DNA of 64,000 nucleotides from Proteles cristata cristata. Its lineage: Eukaryota; Chordata; Mammalia; Carnivora; Hyaenidae. This document shows, piece after piece, positions 20,551 to 31,064 of this stretch. The stretch spans positions 1,426,001 to 1,490,000 of the forward strand of contig JAESUZ010003902.1 in assembly GCA_017311185.1 (NCBI GenBank). The letters run 5' to 3'. Within the stretch, counting starts at the first letter, position 1. Every line of letters starts with the position of its first letter. Under the pieces are notes generated by a model. It was given only the letters and a program-made list of their open reading frames with translations, was not told the origin of the DNA and made no database searches. A program made the translations under genes and the position numbers.

Positions 20551-20665
20551 GAAGGAGGGGGACACACCTTAGTCATCCTGGCATCTCCTTCCCTCCCCCA
20601 GTGCCCAGCACACATCCAGCACAGAGCGGATATCAAGACCCATTTGTTAAATAAATGCATTAGTC
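20550..20665 (+). mobile_element. L2 3' end, sense
   Basis: CCCCCAGTGCCCAGCACACA followed by a degraded TTGTTAAATAAATGCATT tail fits the sense 3' end of L2. Confidence 0.5.
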
Positions 20666-20699
20666 AATGCACATCGCGTGCGCGCACACACAGCTTATT

Positions 20700-21215
20700 T
20701 TAAAAAGCGAATGCCAGTTCAGGATGTTAATACCTCAGTGACAAAGCAGAAAACAGGCAAATATCCTTCAGTCCACCAGCCAAAAGATTCTCGGGCAGGA
20801 GGACATCCGGGTCCCGCAATCTCCCAGCCGCCCCGCCCCCCCGCCTGGCAATACTTGGCTTGGACGAGTTGAGGTCGCTTAGGCTGAGGTGTCTCAGGGA
20901 GCACCCTTCTGGGGCTCCAGCCCCCTGCATGGATGGCTAGGTGCCCTGAGGCTGGAGGCATGGCGGGGGGCAGCAGAGAGGGGACCTGGCATTCCCTGGC
21001 TGGGCCCGCCCCTGCCACCTGCTCCACGGCGGTGTCAGCCTGAGAACCACAGCCCCACCTCCGTGGCCCCTCAGTACCGGCCTGCCCCCCACAGCCCTGC
21101 ACGGAGAAGGCCAGGAGGCCCAACCGAAGGCCACTCCGGATGCAGAGTGGGCAGAGGTGAGGGGCAGGAGGAGCAGAGGCCGGGAGATTAGTGGAGGAGA
21201 AAGGAGCAGCCCGTT
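20700..21215. other. GC-rich unique sequence, nothing recognised
   Basis: A 178-codon minus-strand frame spans 20719-21255, but its composition is unlike a known domain and it lacks splice support. No repeat recognised. Confidence 0.35.
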
Positions 21216-21219
21216 CTGC

Positions 21220-21380
21220 GTTATTACTCCCGTCCTCATCTGTTTTAAATATCAATTGCTATGCAGGTTAAATACTTATTCAGATGCCTTTTAGCTTAAA
21301 AGCAAGCTAATTGATCTCTGGAGATCCTGAATGAACAGTGAAGAAACTGCACTAATTATAGAATCAACTTCCACTTTTCT
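21220..21380. promoter_or_regulatory. Candidate conserved noncoding element
   Basis: Sharp AT-rich island after a GC-rich kilobase: GTTTTAAATATCAATTGCTA, AGCAAGCTAATTGATCTCTG and CACTAATTATAGAATC. Multiple homeodomain-type cores and no repeat resemblance. Confidence 0.45.
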
Positions 21381-21489
21381 ATTTTGTTTTGTTTCTTCTC
21401 TGACGAGGCTGCAGGAGTGACAGGGGCCTGGTGGGGCAGGAGCCTGCTGCTTTCATCAGGCTGCGACGGCAAGCGTTGTCCCCCTGCCG

Positions 21490-21534
<45 letters not shown>

Positions 21535-21960
21535 AGATACGCACACACACGAGCCCCTACACACAGGAGCATGCGCCCTCCCCACGGACGCACACGGGTG
21601 CACACACATGGACATGCACATGCATGGACACGCACATATGGACCACACACACAGGCGCGCGCGCACACACACACGAGCAGGCAGACACACAGATACGTGT
21701 GCGCACACACACAGGTGCACACACACAGGCGTGCGCACACACGAACAGACACACCGGCGCGCGCACACACAAAGGCACACGCACTCACACACGCAGGCGT
21801 GCACGCACCCAGATGCACACACACGCACACATATAGGTGCGCGCACGCGGGCAGGCGCGCATGCGCACACACGTAGATGCGCAAGCACACACATGGACAC
21901 ACAGCCGCGCACACACGGACACACACACACATAGGTGCGGGCACACACACGTGCACTCAC
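21490..21960. repeat. CA-based cryptic minisatellite with CG/CA alternating runs
   Basis: About 470 bp. A perfect CA array (about 21493-21533) is followed by variant units (ACACACGGGTGC, CACATGGACA, GGCGCGCGCGCACACA). Almost entirely alternating purine-pyrimidine. Several hundred-codon frames on both strands are periodic artefacts. Confidence 0.95.
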
Positions 21961-21969
21961 ACGCATGAG

Positions 21970-22590
21970 TGGCCCCTGACTCTGGGATGAGCTCACCTTT
22001 CCCAGGTAGAAGCTCTCAAAGGTAGGACCTTAAGATGCTGAAAATACCAGTATACTTCACCACTGGCTGGAATCCAATGAAGTTGTCCGCCCTCAGCCCA
22101 CCCACTCTATAGGCCCTCCCCCATCACCGCCAAAATAAAAAGCCCAACACAGATGCTGCCAAAGCAATTTCTGGCCCCCTCTTGCTCACAGACTCTGACC
22201 TCATCTGGGCCCCTGGCTCCTGATGTTTTGCCGGCCTCCGGGAACTAGCAGGTACAGGGCAGGTTTGCCCTGGCCCTTTAGGTCCCTCTCAGGGCTCCCT
22301 GCCCATCTGTGTTGGGGGCAGCAGGGGAGGCCGCAGCCTCAGGGTGCCTGGACCGTGTGAGAGTGTGCAACCCTGGGCTTCCTTTCCTGCTCTTTCCCCT
22401 TTCCTCGGTTTTGGCTCCAACTACTGTGCTGCTTTGGGCAGAGAACGGGCACTTCTGGCTTGGCTGGAGGGCAGACTGTGTCCCTGCTATTTCAGTGAAT
22501 CAGGAAACTGCAGTCGGTGTGCAGGGAAGCTCAAGTCCTCTGTATGTTTGGGAAACTAGAAGTTAAACAAGATTGAGAAGGTTCCTTTTC
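21970..22590. other. Unique intronic sequence, nothing recognised
   Basis: No repeat family identified and no supported exon. Confidence 0.35.
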
Positions 22591-22745
22591 TGCAGGACTT
22601 CTCTGGCCGTTTACTCTGCTCATGTGCTGCCTCAGAGACGGGGGTGGCATAAGCAACATTTCCCAAACTTCCTTGACAGCCGTGGAAACCTTTTTTGGCA
22701 GAGCATCTCACTAAAAACACGCTTTGGGAATCACTGTGTTACAGT
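22590..22745. mobile_element. Possible ancient DNA transposon fragment
   Basis: CATTTCCCAAACTTCCTTGA, GTGGAAACCTTTTTTGGCAG and CGCTTTGGGAATCACTGTGT resemble a hAT-type MER element. Family not assigned. Confidence 0.35.
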
Positions 22746-22859
22746 GCTTTGGGCAAAAGTAGTCTTTCCCCCCACCCCGGGGTGTGAGCTATTTGAGGTC
22801 CAGAGCTACAGGCTTCACCATCTCAGTCTGCTCCACATACCTGGTCCCCAGCCCTGATC

Positions 22860-22860
22860 A

Positions 22861-22908
<48 letters not shown>
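22860..22908. repeat. (CA)n microsatellite
   Basis: About 24 perfect CA units. Confidence 0.95.
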
Positions 22909-22910
<2 letters not shown>

Positions 22911-23149
22911 TGAAGGAAGTATGACAAAGTATGACAGTGAAGGTGTTCCATCTACACCAGGCACCCAGTGCAACACATGTTGTTTTTTACTGGACTGCTT
23001 CCGGGACACTGCTGACTGGCTGTTTTAACAGAGCTTAGGGGTGTGATTACCCTGCCAGGTAATCAGCATGTGTCTGTGTGTGCACGCGTACCTGGGCAGG
23101 TGTGCGCACACATCTCACCTGGGCGGGGACACAGCAGGGAGGGAAGCAC

Positions 23150-23345
23150 AGGGAGCTAATTCATCAGCCCAATGCTTTGTGCCTCTCTCCCCAAGGGGTT
23201 GAAAAGAGAGATTCTGTCTTAATTATGATCATTAGCAACCAAGGCTGCTTGCATCTTCACAAGCTCTCGGCTTGTACAAAGAAATTCCAGGCTCTTAGAA
23301 AGGAATTCCAAGTGACCTTGCTCTGCACCAACTTGACTCTGCTGA
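23150..23345. promoter_or_regulatory. Candidate noncoding element
   Basis: AGCTAATTCATCAGCCCAAT, TTAATTATGATCATTAGCAA and AAAGGAATTCCAAGTGACCT in repeat-free sequence. The motif types resemble the other AT-rich candidates. Inference only. Confidence 0.35.
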
Positions 23346-23354
23346 TAGAGCCAT

Positions 23355-23465
23355 TCATCTGCTCTGCCCTCCATTCAACACTCAGAGAGCACCTCCATGT
23401 GTCAGGCACCCGGTATATGGTAGCTAAACAGCAAGGGAGACCTTTACCCCTGCAACACCTTGTTT
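23355..23465 (-). mobile_element. L2 3' end, antisense
   Basis: CCATTCAACACTCAGAGAGC, CTCCATGTGTCAGGCACCCG and TAGCTAAACAGCAAGGGAGA match the reverse L2 end. Confidence 0.55.
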
Positions 23466-23506
23466 ATTTCCCCAAAGCTCTTAATGCAAGTTGAAATTGA
23501 TCTCCA

Positions 23507-23709
23507 GGGGCGCCTGGGTGGCTCAGTTGGTTAGGTGTCTGACTTCGGCTCAGGTCATGATCTCGTGGATCACGAGCTCGAGTCCCTCGTCGGACTCTCT
23601 GCTGACAGCTCAGAGCCTGGAGCCTGCTTTGGATTCTGTGCCTCCCTCTCTCTGCCCCTCTCCCGCCCTCTCTCAAAAATAAATAAAAACCATTAAAAAA
23701 TTTAAAACA
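23507..23709 (+). mobile_element. Feline CAN-SINE
   Basis: GGGGCGCCTGGGTGGCTCAG head, AAATAAATAAAAACC tail. Perfect 14 bp duplication GAAATTGATCTCCA at 23493-23506 and 23710-23723, so fairly young. Confidence 0.97.
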
Positions 23710-23724
23710 GAAATTGATCTCCAG

Positions 23725-24370
23725 TATTTGTCATCTAGTTTATAGAATGTCACCATTACAACATCAGCTCTTTGGGCATACTGAGCCCATTCTCACTTTC
23801 GCTCTCACGTCTGAAACACTGTCTGCCTGCCACACACTCAGCAAATACTTCTCAACTATTGCTGAATGTGTGTGAAACGTACAAGCGCAAGCAAGCATGA
23901 AATGACCGACCAACAAAACTCCACGGGGGTAACATGTGGACAGTGGCTTTTAACCAGGGCTGTTGCCTCAAGTGGCAGAAGGGGCATAAAAAAGTAAGAA
24001 AGCTTCTAGGAGCATCTGAATCAGAAAGCCAAGCACTTCTTTTCAAAAGCCAGAAAGATGTAGAATCCCCTCTGGTCACAACCACTCAGAAAGCCCAAGG
24101 CAGTTTATAACAGGCGGGACAGCAGGTACATTCGAGAACTAGAGCCAAGCTGCAATATTAAAGTCTTCATGGACTGTCAGCAGTCAGGGGGAAAGGAAGG
24201 AGCTTGATTTTAAAAATACAAGTTTAAAGACACCATCCGCTAAACCCCACACTTTGAACAAAGGCAAAGACAGAACTTTCTGCATAACCATCTGGTGTGC
24301 ATTAGCTGGGGGGCCAAAAGCAGTTCAGGGGTTGTACTTACTAACAGGAAGGAGAATCACTTACAGCTTC
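23725..24370. other. Unique intronic sequence, nothing recognised
   Basis: No repeat family recognised; CACACACTCAGCAAATACTT near 23832 could be a remnant of an L2/MIR 3' end. Confidence 0.35.
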
Positions 24371-24374
24371 TGAG

Positions 24375-24580
24375 CCCGTGTTCTACGCCTCCTCCACTCA
24401 TTAGCTCATTTAATCCTCACAAAAACCCTATGACAGGGATTCAACTGTTATCTCGTGGTTTTTATTTTTTCCCCAGAGGAGGAAATGGAAGCTCAGAGAA
24501 GTCAGGGATTAGTCCAAAATCACACAGCTTCTGCACAGCCAGGAGTTACGATCTCTTTTGGTTTGAGTCAGGAGCTTAAG
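24375..24580 (-). mobile_element. MIR, antisense
   Basis: TTAGCTCATTTAATCCTCAC, GAGGAAATGGAAGCTCAGAG and TCCAAAATCACACAGCTTCT are the reverse MIR. Confidence 0.8.
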
Positions 24581-24699
24581 ACTGCAAACAGCACAGGTGG
24601 TGAAATTGAGAATCTAGCTCAGAGCCAAGGTACGATCTCCTCCCTGAGCCTCATCAAGAAAAGGAGCTCATGTGGTAGTTATCATCAGTGCCCACATAG

Positions 24700-24910
24700 T
24701 CCTTAAATCCGTAGCTTAGCGTTGTTCGATTTCTGTTTAACTATTTAGGAAATAACGTGTGATTCTCCTTCTACAGTATGGGTTCAGTCATTTCCAACGA
24801 ATTCCTTCTTACAGCAATGCTTCAAAGGTTATAATCAATAGCAACAGCAACAAACTTCGAGTATTTCCAAGCCAAGGGAATTAAGCCACGAGAATAAAAC
24901 AGGGGACTCT
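24700..24910. promoter_or_regulatory. Candidate noncoding element
   Basis: AT-rich repeat-free segment with TTAACTATTTAGGAAATAAC, TTCAAAGGTTATAATCAATA and GAATTAAGCCACGAG. Weak inference. Confidence 0.25.
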
Positions 24911-25440
24911 TATCTTCCCAAAAGACAGATCGAGTAAATGCCCCCTGCCAGAGCAGACTCTTTCCATTCATACCCAGGTGGGCTGCCTGTTGTCCTCACC
25001 CAGGAGGGGGGTGCTCCGCACCAGTCCCAAATGCTGTCACTTTTGATGAGAGGCTGGTAGCCTCCGGGCTGTGGATGAGGAACAGGCTTTTGTAAGGTAA
25101 GGATCTCTGTCCTGTGATCTACCTTCACGTCCACCACTATATCTCTAGCCCAACATCACTGAAATCAAACACAGCATCTTCTCCCCACATGTGCTCCTTC
25201 CCTGGCTTCTTACCTCCGGGAAGGGCATCAGTGCCCTTTAACTGGTCCAGGATGGAAACCTTGATGTCTTCCCCTCCCACCCAACCCCTTCCCCACCCTT
25301 CAGTCCCTGAATGACTCTGGGGTCTGTCACTGCCATCTTCAGTGCCACTTTCCAGCTCATGCCCTGCACCAGGGCACCAGTCTCTCCAGGCCCTCCCTCC
25401 CCCTGCCTCTCTCTTCCCAGTCCCCTCTCCTATCTGCCCA
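24910..25440. other. Unique intronic sequence, nothing recognised
   Basis: C-rich on the plus strand toward 25440; no repeat or exon seen. Confidence 0.35.
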
Positions 25441-26030
25441 GTGAACCTCAAAGCCCAAACTCAGTGGTCCCAGGGTTCTGCCTCACACCCTGCCTGGCTT
25501 CCCCCTGCCCAGGGGCTTAGGGCCCCAATTTTCTTTCTGATCTTCAATGTCTTCATAAATCTGGCCCCATCTATCTTTCCACCTTATCTCCCACTAAACT
25601 CCTCTCTGTAATGTAGTTCGGCCACATCAGCACACCCCAAGAAGTGCCACATCTTTATGCCTTTGCTTGTAACCTTATGCTTCTTATTAATAACAACAAT
25701 AATAAAGTACTTGATCCTTCCTTGTGCACCAGGTACTGGGCCACACACTTTATGAGCCTCAACCGTTTAATCAACATCCCTCAATATTAGGTTCTCACTG
25801 TATTACTAGTGAGAAAATTGAGGTTCAGAGACAGTGTAACCTCCCTGCAGCTCACACCCAGGTGTGCCCAGGTTTAACCTCCCCATACACCACCCTGATT
25901 AGTCTGACCTTGAGTTTGTGTTTACCTGTCATTCTTTCCATGGTGGTTCCCCAATTGGACCATAGGATCTTCAGGGGATGTGTCGTCCAGTGCCTAGAGC
26001 AGTTTCCAGATACTGAGCCCACCAGAATAA
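25440..26030 (+). mobile_element. L2, sense, split by a MIR
   Basis: AAATCTGGCCCCATCTATCT and ATCTCCCACTAAACTCCTCT (25557-25607) are the L2 sense 3' region. The 3' terminal part resumes at about 25890 (TGTTTACCTGTCATTCTTTC, CCAGTGCCTAGAGCAGTTTC). An antisense MIR at 25720-25870 splits the two. Confidence 0.65.
25685..25870 (-). mobile_element. MIR, antisense
   Basis: AATAACAACAATAATAAAGT tail-derived repeat, CACCAGGTACTGGGCCACAC, GTGAGAAAATTGAGGTTCAG and GCAGCTCACACCC match the reverse MIR. Confidence 0.75.
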
Positions 26031-26089
26031 AGCCCAGTCTTTGGCCCTGGGTGACTGAGAACTCAGAGCAGCCTTTCTCAAACTCACCA

Positions 26090-26620
26090 ATTCCATACAA
26101 GCAGTCATTGCACACCTACTATGTGTTAACAGACCACTCCCGCCATTGGGGATACTGTGTTGATCTCAGCAAATAAGCTTCTTATCTTTAGGGTGCCAAC
26201 CTTCTTGCCATGAAAATCATGAACAGAATAAACATGGTGAGAGGATACCAGGGACTACAGGGGACTGGTTTTTATGACTCTCCCAGGGAAAGTCACTGGT
26301 ACCTTAGTACAAGGGAATAGAAGAAAGGATAAGTCCACTGTCTCCCTGGGTTGTTCACAGACTATAGGGGCGGAAGAATCAAATAAATAATCAACAGGAC
26401 GGATGAGGACTGCTCTGTTGTGGTAAATACAGAGTGCATTAGGAATGAAAATGACCAGGAGAAATCCCCGTAGGCTTCCTGGAGGAGGTGATGTTTAACC
26501 TGGGCCTTGAAGAATGAGTAGAAGTAGATGGAACAGGCAGCAGGACAGCAGGGGCAGAGCATGAGCGAGCCTGGTGATTTCAGCAAGCAGGCATGGGCCG
26601 GTGAGGTCATGCACAGGCCA
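26090..26620 (-). mobile_element. L2, antisense
   Basis: CATTGCACACCTACTATGTG, CTTCCTGGAGGAGGTGATGT and GGGCCTTGAAGAATGAGTAG are the reverse complement of consecutive L2 3' segments. Confidence 0.7.
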
Positions 26621-27230
26621 CCAGCTAGCCAGCCATGTCCTCCCTGACATCAGGTTGTCAGTCCCTGCCTTGGAAAGCCACGCTGCATGGCGGAACTGCC
26701 GCTCCTTCCTCAGGCACTGCTGAGCTCGGCTGCCAGTTGAGCATTGCATCTCCCAGCAGGTGCTGCGAGGGAGCCCAGCAGTGGAGGATGGAGAGTTCAG
26801 TGGGAAAGCACAGCACCCAGGGCCTCCGGGTCCTGCCTGCTGCCGGTGGCCTCAGGAGGGAGGCACGTAGCACAAGGACTGAACACTCCCTCTTGCTAGG
26901 CAGCCAGCCCCCACCCTGGCCAGCGGCAGAAGCATGCAGGCTGCAGCTCTGATGCCCAGGGATGCTGCTTGGCTCCCGGTTCTCAAAGGCAAGGCCTATA
27001 TCACCACCCCACCCCCACGCCACGACACCCTGCTCAGCGCTGCACAGGCCTAGGACCACAGCTGAACAGCGCTGGGTTGGGGGGGAGGGAGGGGGACAAC
27101 TAAGGAGCCGAAGCACCATAACCCCTAAGGCTCACTGGTGATGCTGTGTGCCCCGGCTCTGGGAGCTCATTCTGCCCTGCCTGGCTCACTTGTTGGGTGC
27201 CTCAGTTTCCCTAGAAGGAAAGGACCACAG
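26620..27230. other. GC-rich unique sequence, nothing recognised
   Basis: Contains a G-run GGTTGGGGGGGAGGGAGGGG at 27075-27094. No repeat or exon recognised. Confidence 0.35.
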
Positions 27231-27234
27231 TGGT

Positions 27235-27400
27235 CTGGAGTCAGTTTGCCAAGCGCAGTTCACATCCCAGCACAGCCACTAACCAGCTCACCTCCTCTGC
27301 CTATCAACGTTTACATCTGTGAAACGGGAATTTTTGCCTCCTGGTCCCGCTGAGCAGGTGAGAGGAGATGATGTACATAAAGCCCTTGGCCTGGTGCTGG
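27235..27400 (+). mobile_element. MIR, sense
   Basis: TCACATCCCAGCACAGCCAC, TTACATCTGTGAAACGGGAA and AAGCCCTTGGCCTGGTGCTG follow MIR order. Confidence 0.7.
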
Positions 27401-27409
27401 GACACAAAA

Positions 27410-28245
27410 GATGCACCCTGTGGCCTCTGATTCTCCCTCTCTGCTGCTCTCCGCCCAAGGCTTGGGGCAAGGCCAGCTCCTGAATTCAGTCCCTGGGGCA
27501 GCCCCGCCTTTGGCCATGCCCTGTCCTCGGGAGCTGCCCTCTGCTCTTGGGATAGACTTTGGGCCCCTTGGGGCCCTGGGTCTATCCACCGAGCACCTGC
27601 CCCTCCTCCTTGCAATGGGTGGGCCTGGGCCCTCCCATCCACCTGACGGCATGTGGGGTCAAGTCTCCCCAACTCCAGGCCAGTTCCCTGGGGAGGCCGA
27701 GCCCGGGCCGATCTCGCTGAAAGGGAGCTCCGGCTGTCCCAAAGCCATTCCCCACACCCATGCCTGAGTTTAGCTCCAGCCAAGGCCCTCGTGCTGCTTG
27801 CCTGGTAATGGTTGGGGAAGTGAGCTGATGGGCAAAAAAAGAGGCTCTATTTCTCTCTGGGACCAATTTGTGAGTTTTCGGCAGCAGCTCCCTCTCCCGT
27901 TTCTGCCTCATCTCCTGTTTCTTCCTGTTGCTGCTGCCCCCACTCACTCCGCTGGCTGGTAGGATTCCGAAGGAGGCCAGGGAGGTGGGACTCAGCCTCT
28001 GTGGCCGGCCGGTGGGGGAAGCAAATGCCCACTGGAGCGGGGAGGGGAGGGGGGTAGCCTCCAGGGCACTGGGAGGCCAGAGAGAGGCTGAGTCCTGTAG
28101 GTAGACACTGATGCAAAACCACTTGTTCTGGCACCTTATGCTCTTGCAAAGAGGCAAGGTCAGCTAGTGATTGGGAGCACAGCGTGGGGGTAGCTAGAGC
28201 TGGGGGAGGGGTCTTAGCTCCACCCCCGCTAGCTGATGACGGGAT
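27410..28245. other. GC-rich unique sequence, nothing recognised
   Basis: Long GC-rich stretch with overlapping open frames on both strands (up to about 190 codons at 27582-28157) that reflect composition rather than a gene. No repeat recognised. Confidence 0.35.
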
Positions 28246-28249
28246 GGTG

Positions 28250-28400
28250 GAGTGGTCACTCAAACCCAGCAGCCCTGCCACCTATAGGCTGCATGACCTC
28301 AGACAAGCCTTCTAAGCTCTGTGGGTCTCCAAGTCCTTACTACAGGTGTGGCAGCTGATCTTGCTGGCACATAAGCATAGTTAGGTACTCTTTGTTAACA
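28250..28400 (+). mobile_element. MIR, sense
   Basis: CAGCCCTGCCACCTATAGGC, TGCATGACCTCAGACAAGCC and TCTAAGCTCTGTGGGTCTCC fit the MIR body, moderately diverged. Confidence 0.6.
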
Positions 28401-28562
28401 GGATTGTCTTGTGACCTTGTAACATTACTTGACCTCTCTGACTGGTGTCTCGATTTCCAGGCTTTGTGCAGATGGAATAAGGTGCAGCATGGATGCCCTT
28501 CAGCAGAGAGCCTGGTGCACAGAGCACCCTGGATAAACAGCAGTGACTGGTTTTTTTTTAAT

Positions 28563-28757
28563 TACCATATTTCATTGATTCCAAATCACACTTTTTTCCC
28601 CTGCACATTTTAACATCCATGAAATGGAGATGGGTTTGCAATAGATGATAAGAAAGCACTATGTCATAGTTTAATTGGTGGCACTTTTTTTCTTTCTTAG
28701 GGAAGTACATAAAATTATGTATCTTACAATCCGTGGCGTTTCAGAATTGATGAAATC
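28563..28757. mobile_element. Ancient DNA transposon with terminal inverted repeats
   Basis: Left end ATTTCATTGATTCCAAATCA. The right end, reverse-complemented, reads ATTTCATCAATTCTGAAACG, an imperfect inverted repeat about 195 bp apart. AT-rich interior, no coding. Consistent with a nonautonomous element; family not named. Confidence 0.5.
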
Positions 28758-28759
28758 GA

Positions 28760-29660
28760 AGCAGACCGAGAAAAGAAGGAAAGTTCTGAGGACCTGGCCC
28801 TGCTGTTTCTGAGTGTGTCCCACCTGCCTTGTGCCCTCCAGGCCTCCAGGGACGAATCTCTCTGGTCGCCTGGGGCCAACGTCCCCCTCCGACCCACCCC
28901 TCTTCTATTTCTCCCTGAGACCTGCCTGCTCTTTCTTCTTGGGGTGAGATCAGTGTCCTTCTGGACAGGGACGTTTGGAACCCGTAGATAGAGAGGCGCT
29001 TGATTTGGTTTTTTATGTTGCTCACCAGGGCCCCGTGAGAGGGTGAGGCTTGTGTCCCCAGCACCAGGCTGTGGGCCAGAGCCGGACGGTCACGCACTAG
29101 GTATTCACAAGGACCCAGTCCTTATCCTTCTACTAGGAGGGAGCACAGTGGCTTTGCCACCCTCGGGATCCCCAGGACTGCGGGTAGATGGGACACAGAC
29201 CTGCGTAGGCCGAGTACTAGTTCCAGAGATGCAGGTTCAGGAGTGAGACAGCATGCCCGGAGCTCTGGCTGCATCCTGGTCTCTGAGGAAGGAGAAGGCA
29301 GAGAACCCAGGAAAGCCAGGACGTAGGGGAGGTCAGGTGGTGGGTCTGTCCTATGACTGGCACCGCCCACCCCGACCTCCTCAGCCACCCAGCATCCCCA
29401 GGCATCTAAAGTCGCACAGCTGTCTCAATTGCTCCGACCCCCTTATCGAACTTTCCGTGACCCAGTAACTACATGCTTAGTGTCCAGCCCCACAGGAAGC
29501 TCTGATTGGCTGCTGCTCCTCCCCTCCCAGCCTGGTGGGTATTTATTCTGAGTATCACCCCTGACTCCCCCAAGGTAATTCGGGCTTTCAGCCTCTCTGG
29601 GATTGGTCCCAACGATGCAGGGCCATGACCTTATTGAGCCTCAGGGAAGGAAACCCTCTT
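28760..29660. other. Unique intronic sequence, nothing recognised
   Basis: GC-moderate, repeat-poor; no credible exon. Confidence 0.35.
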
Positions 29661-29679
29661 ATATGGAGCTCCCACTCTA

Positions 29680-29830
29680 GGCTTGGCCCCGTGTGAGATC
29701 TTCACACAGACTTTCCCACTGAATCCTACCAACAGATCCAAGAGGTGGATGGGGAAACTGAGGCTCAGGAGGTGCAGCTGCTTGCCCAGGCAGCGGCTAA
29801 GCTGCACTGAGAAGCAAAGATCTGTCTGCT
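29680..29830 (-). mobile_element. MIR, antisense
   Basis: GATGGGGAAACTGAGGCTCA then GCTTGCCCAGGCAGCGGCTA, the reverse MIR core. Confidence 0.7.
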
Positions 29831-30029
29831 GGCATCTCCTAGCATATACTCCTCAACAATCAGGGGAGAGCCAACCTGACCTGTAACCCAGAATCTTCCA
29901 ACAAAGCGATGATCAAAGGCAGAGTGATGGTGTTTGTCTGGAGCCTGGGGTAAAAGGAAGGCCATGCTGCCCGCCGCTGCCCGGGAGCCCATGCCAGGCA
30001 GGGAGCGGCACCCCTGGCCCTCACCCTTG

Positions 30030-30300
30030 GTCTGCAAATCCATTAAATATGCAGAATCTCATCTTGTTCCTGGACAGCCGCGGGCTCTGAGTCACGGGAG
30101 GTGACATTGCTCTCCAACAGGTAAGTTGTTCAACAGATGGGCAGTCGAGTGGCAAAGAAATACATTATTAATGTTTCTGGTTAAATTAACTGATTAAAAC
30201 CACCCCAGGTAAAAATGTCCGTATCAGCGCTTTGCCCACAGCAAATGAGGAATTAATGGAATATGGCTGCGTCTTTGTAATGAAACACAGACAGGGGCTG
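30030..30300. promoter_or_regulatory. Candidate conserved noncoding element
   Basis: Repeat-free AT-rich stretch: CCATTAAATATGCAGAATCT, AAATACATTATTAATGTTTC, GGTTAAATTAACTGATTAAA and GAGGAATTAATGGAATATGG. On the plus strand CAACAGGTAAGTTG is a textbook splice donor, antisense to GRIK3, so a noncoding exon edge is an alternative. Confidence 0.45.
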
Positions 30301-30544
30301 TCTGGAAAGGTTCTCTCTCTGCAGCAGCAGCAGGGGATGGGTGGGGGGAGGCCTGATCCATCTGTTAGAGGGACCTCACCTGATTGGCACAGGGACAGCC
30401 CCGGAGGGGAGAGACCCAAGAGGGCTTTCTCTGACCTCACAGGAAACCTGAGAAACCTGGACTCTTTGACCCCTGATTTGCTGGAGCCTTGGAGGGGAGT
30501 CAAGGCAGACACAGGGGGCCACTCCCAGGGCAGGGGCCTGAAAA

Positions 30545-30700
30545 GGTGGAAAACACTGCCCAGGAAGCAGGATCATGGGATGGGACCCCAGCTCTGCCCC
30601 TACAGACTTTATGCAAGCCAACCTCCCAGCAGGGCCTCAGTTTTCTCATCTGTCAGTTGGGGAGGAGAATGAACCCATCTTCAATGCTCTCTTCCAACTC
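30545..30700 (+). mobile_element. MIR, sense
   Basis: CCCCAGCTCTGCCCCTACAG, CCTCAGTTTTCTCATCTGTC and AGTTGGGGAGGAGAATGAAC. Confidence 0.75.
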
Positions 30701-30864
30701 AGTTTCTTTTATATCACAGGCTTCTAGGATAAGTCCCAACGTTCACCTTGCCCTCACCCTCAATAGATAACCTAGTGGGGAGCTGAGCTCCACGTGGGGT
30801 GTACCTGGACACCCCGGCCCTTGAGTGGGTTTTGGAAAATCCCTTTTTTGACACCAGCACAGAA

Positions 30865-31060
30865 GTGTACTCCTATGTCTATGCATCTGGTAACGTGTAT
30901 GTGCATATACGTACATGTACACACAGGCACTGGCTGCCCCATTCAGGTGCATGTCTGCATCCAGCACCCACACATACAAGCAAGTGTGCACAACAGACAC
31001 ATGTATGCTCAGAACTCCCACACATGGGTGCATACATGTACACACACAGCTGAATAAAAG
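30865..31060. repeat. CA/TG-rich cryptic simple repeat
   Basis: Interrupted ACAC/TGCA-rich stretch (GTATGTGCATATACGTACAT, ACACACAGGCAC, ACACATGGGTGCATACAT) that is largely alternating purine-pyrimidine. Confidence 0.7.
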
Positions 31061-31064
31061 GTGA

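Noticed and set aside
20719..21255. 178-codon minus-strand open frame
   Set aside because: GC-rich composition with no domain, splice sites or similarity I recognise.
21384..21996. Several 150-168 codon frames on both strands
   Set aside because: Artefacts of the CA/CG tract (THTHTH or CVCVCV repeats).
27582..28281. Overlapping minus-strand frames of 144-191 codons
   Set aside because: GC-rich compositional frames without splice sites or homology.
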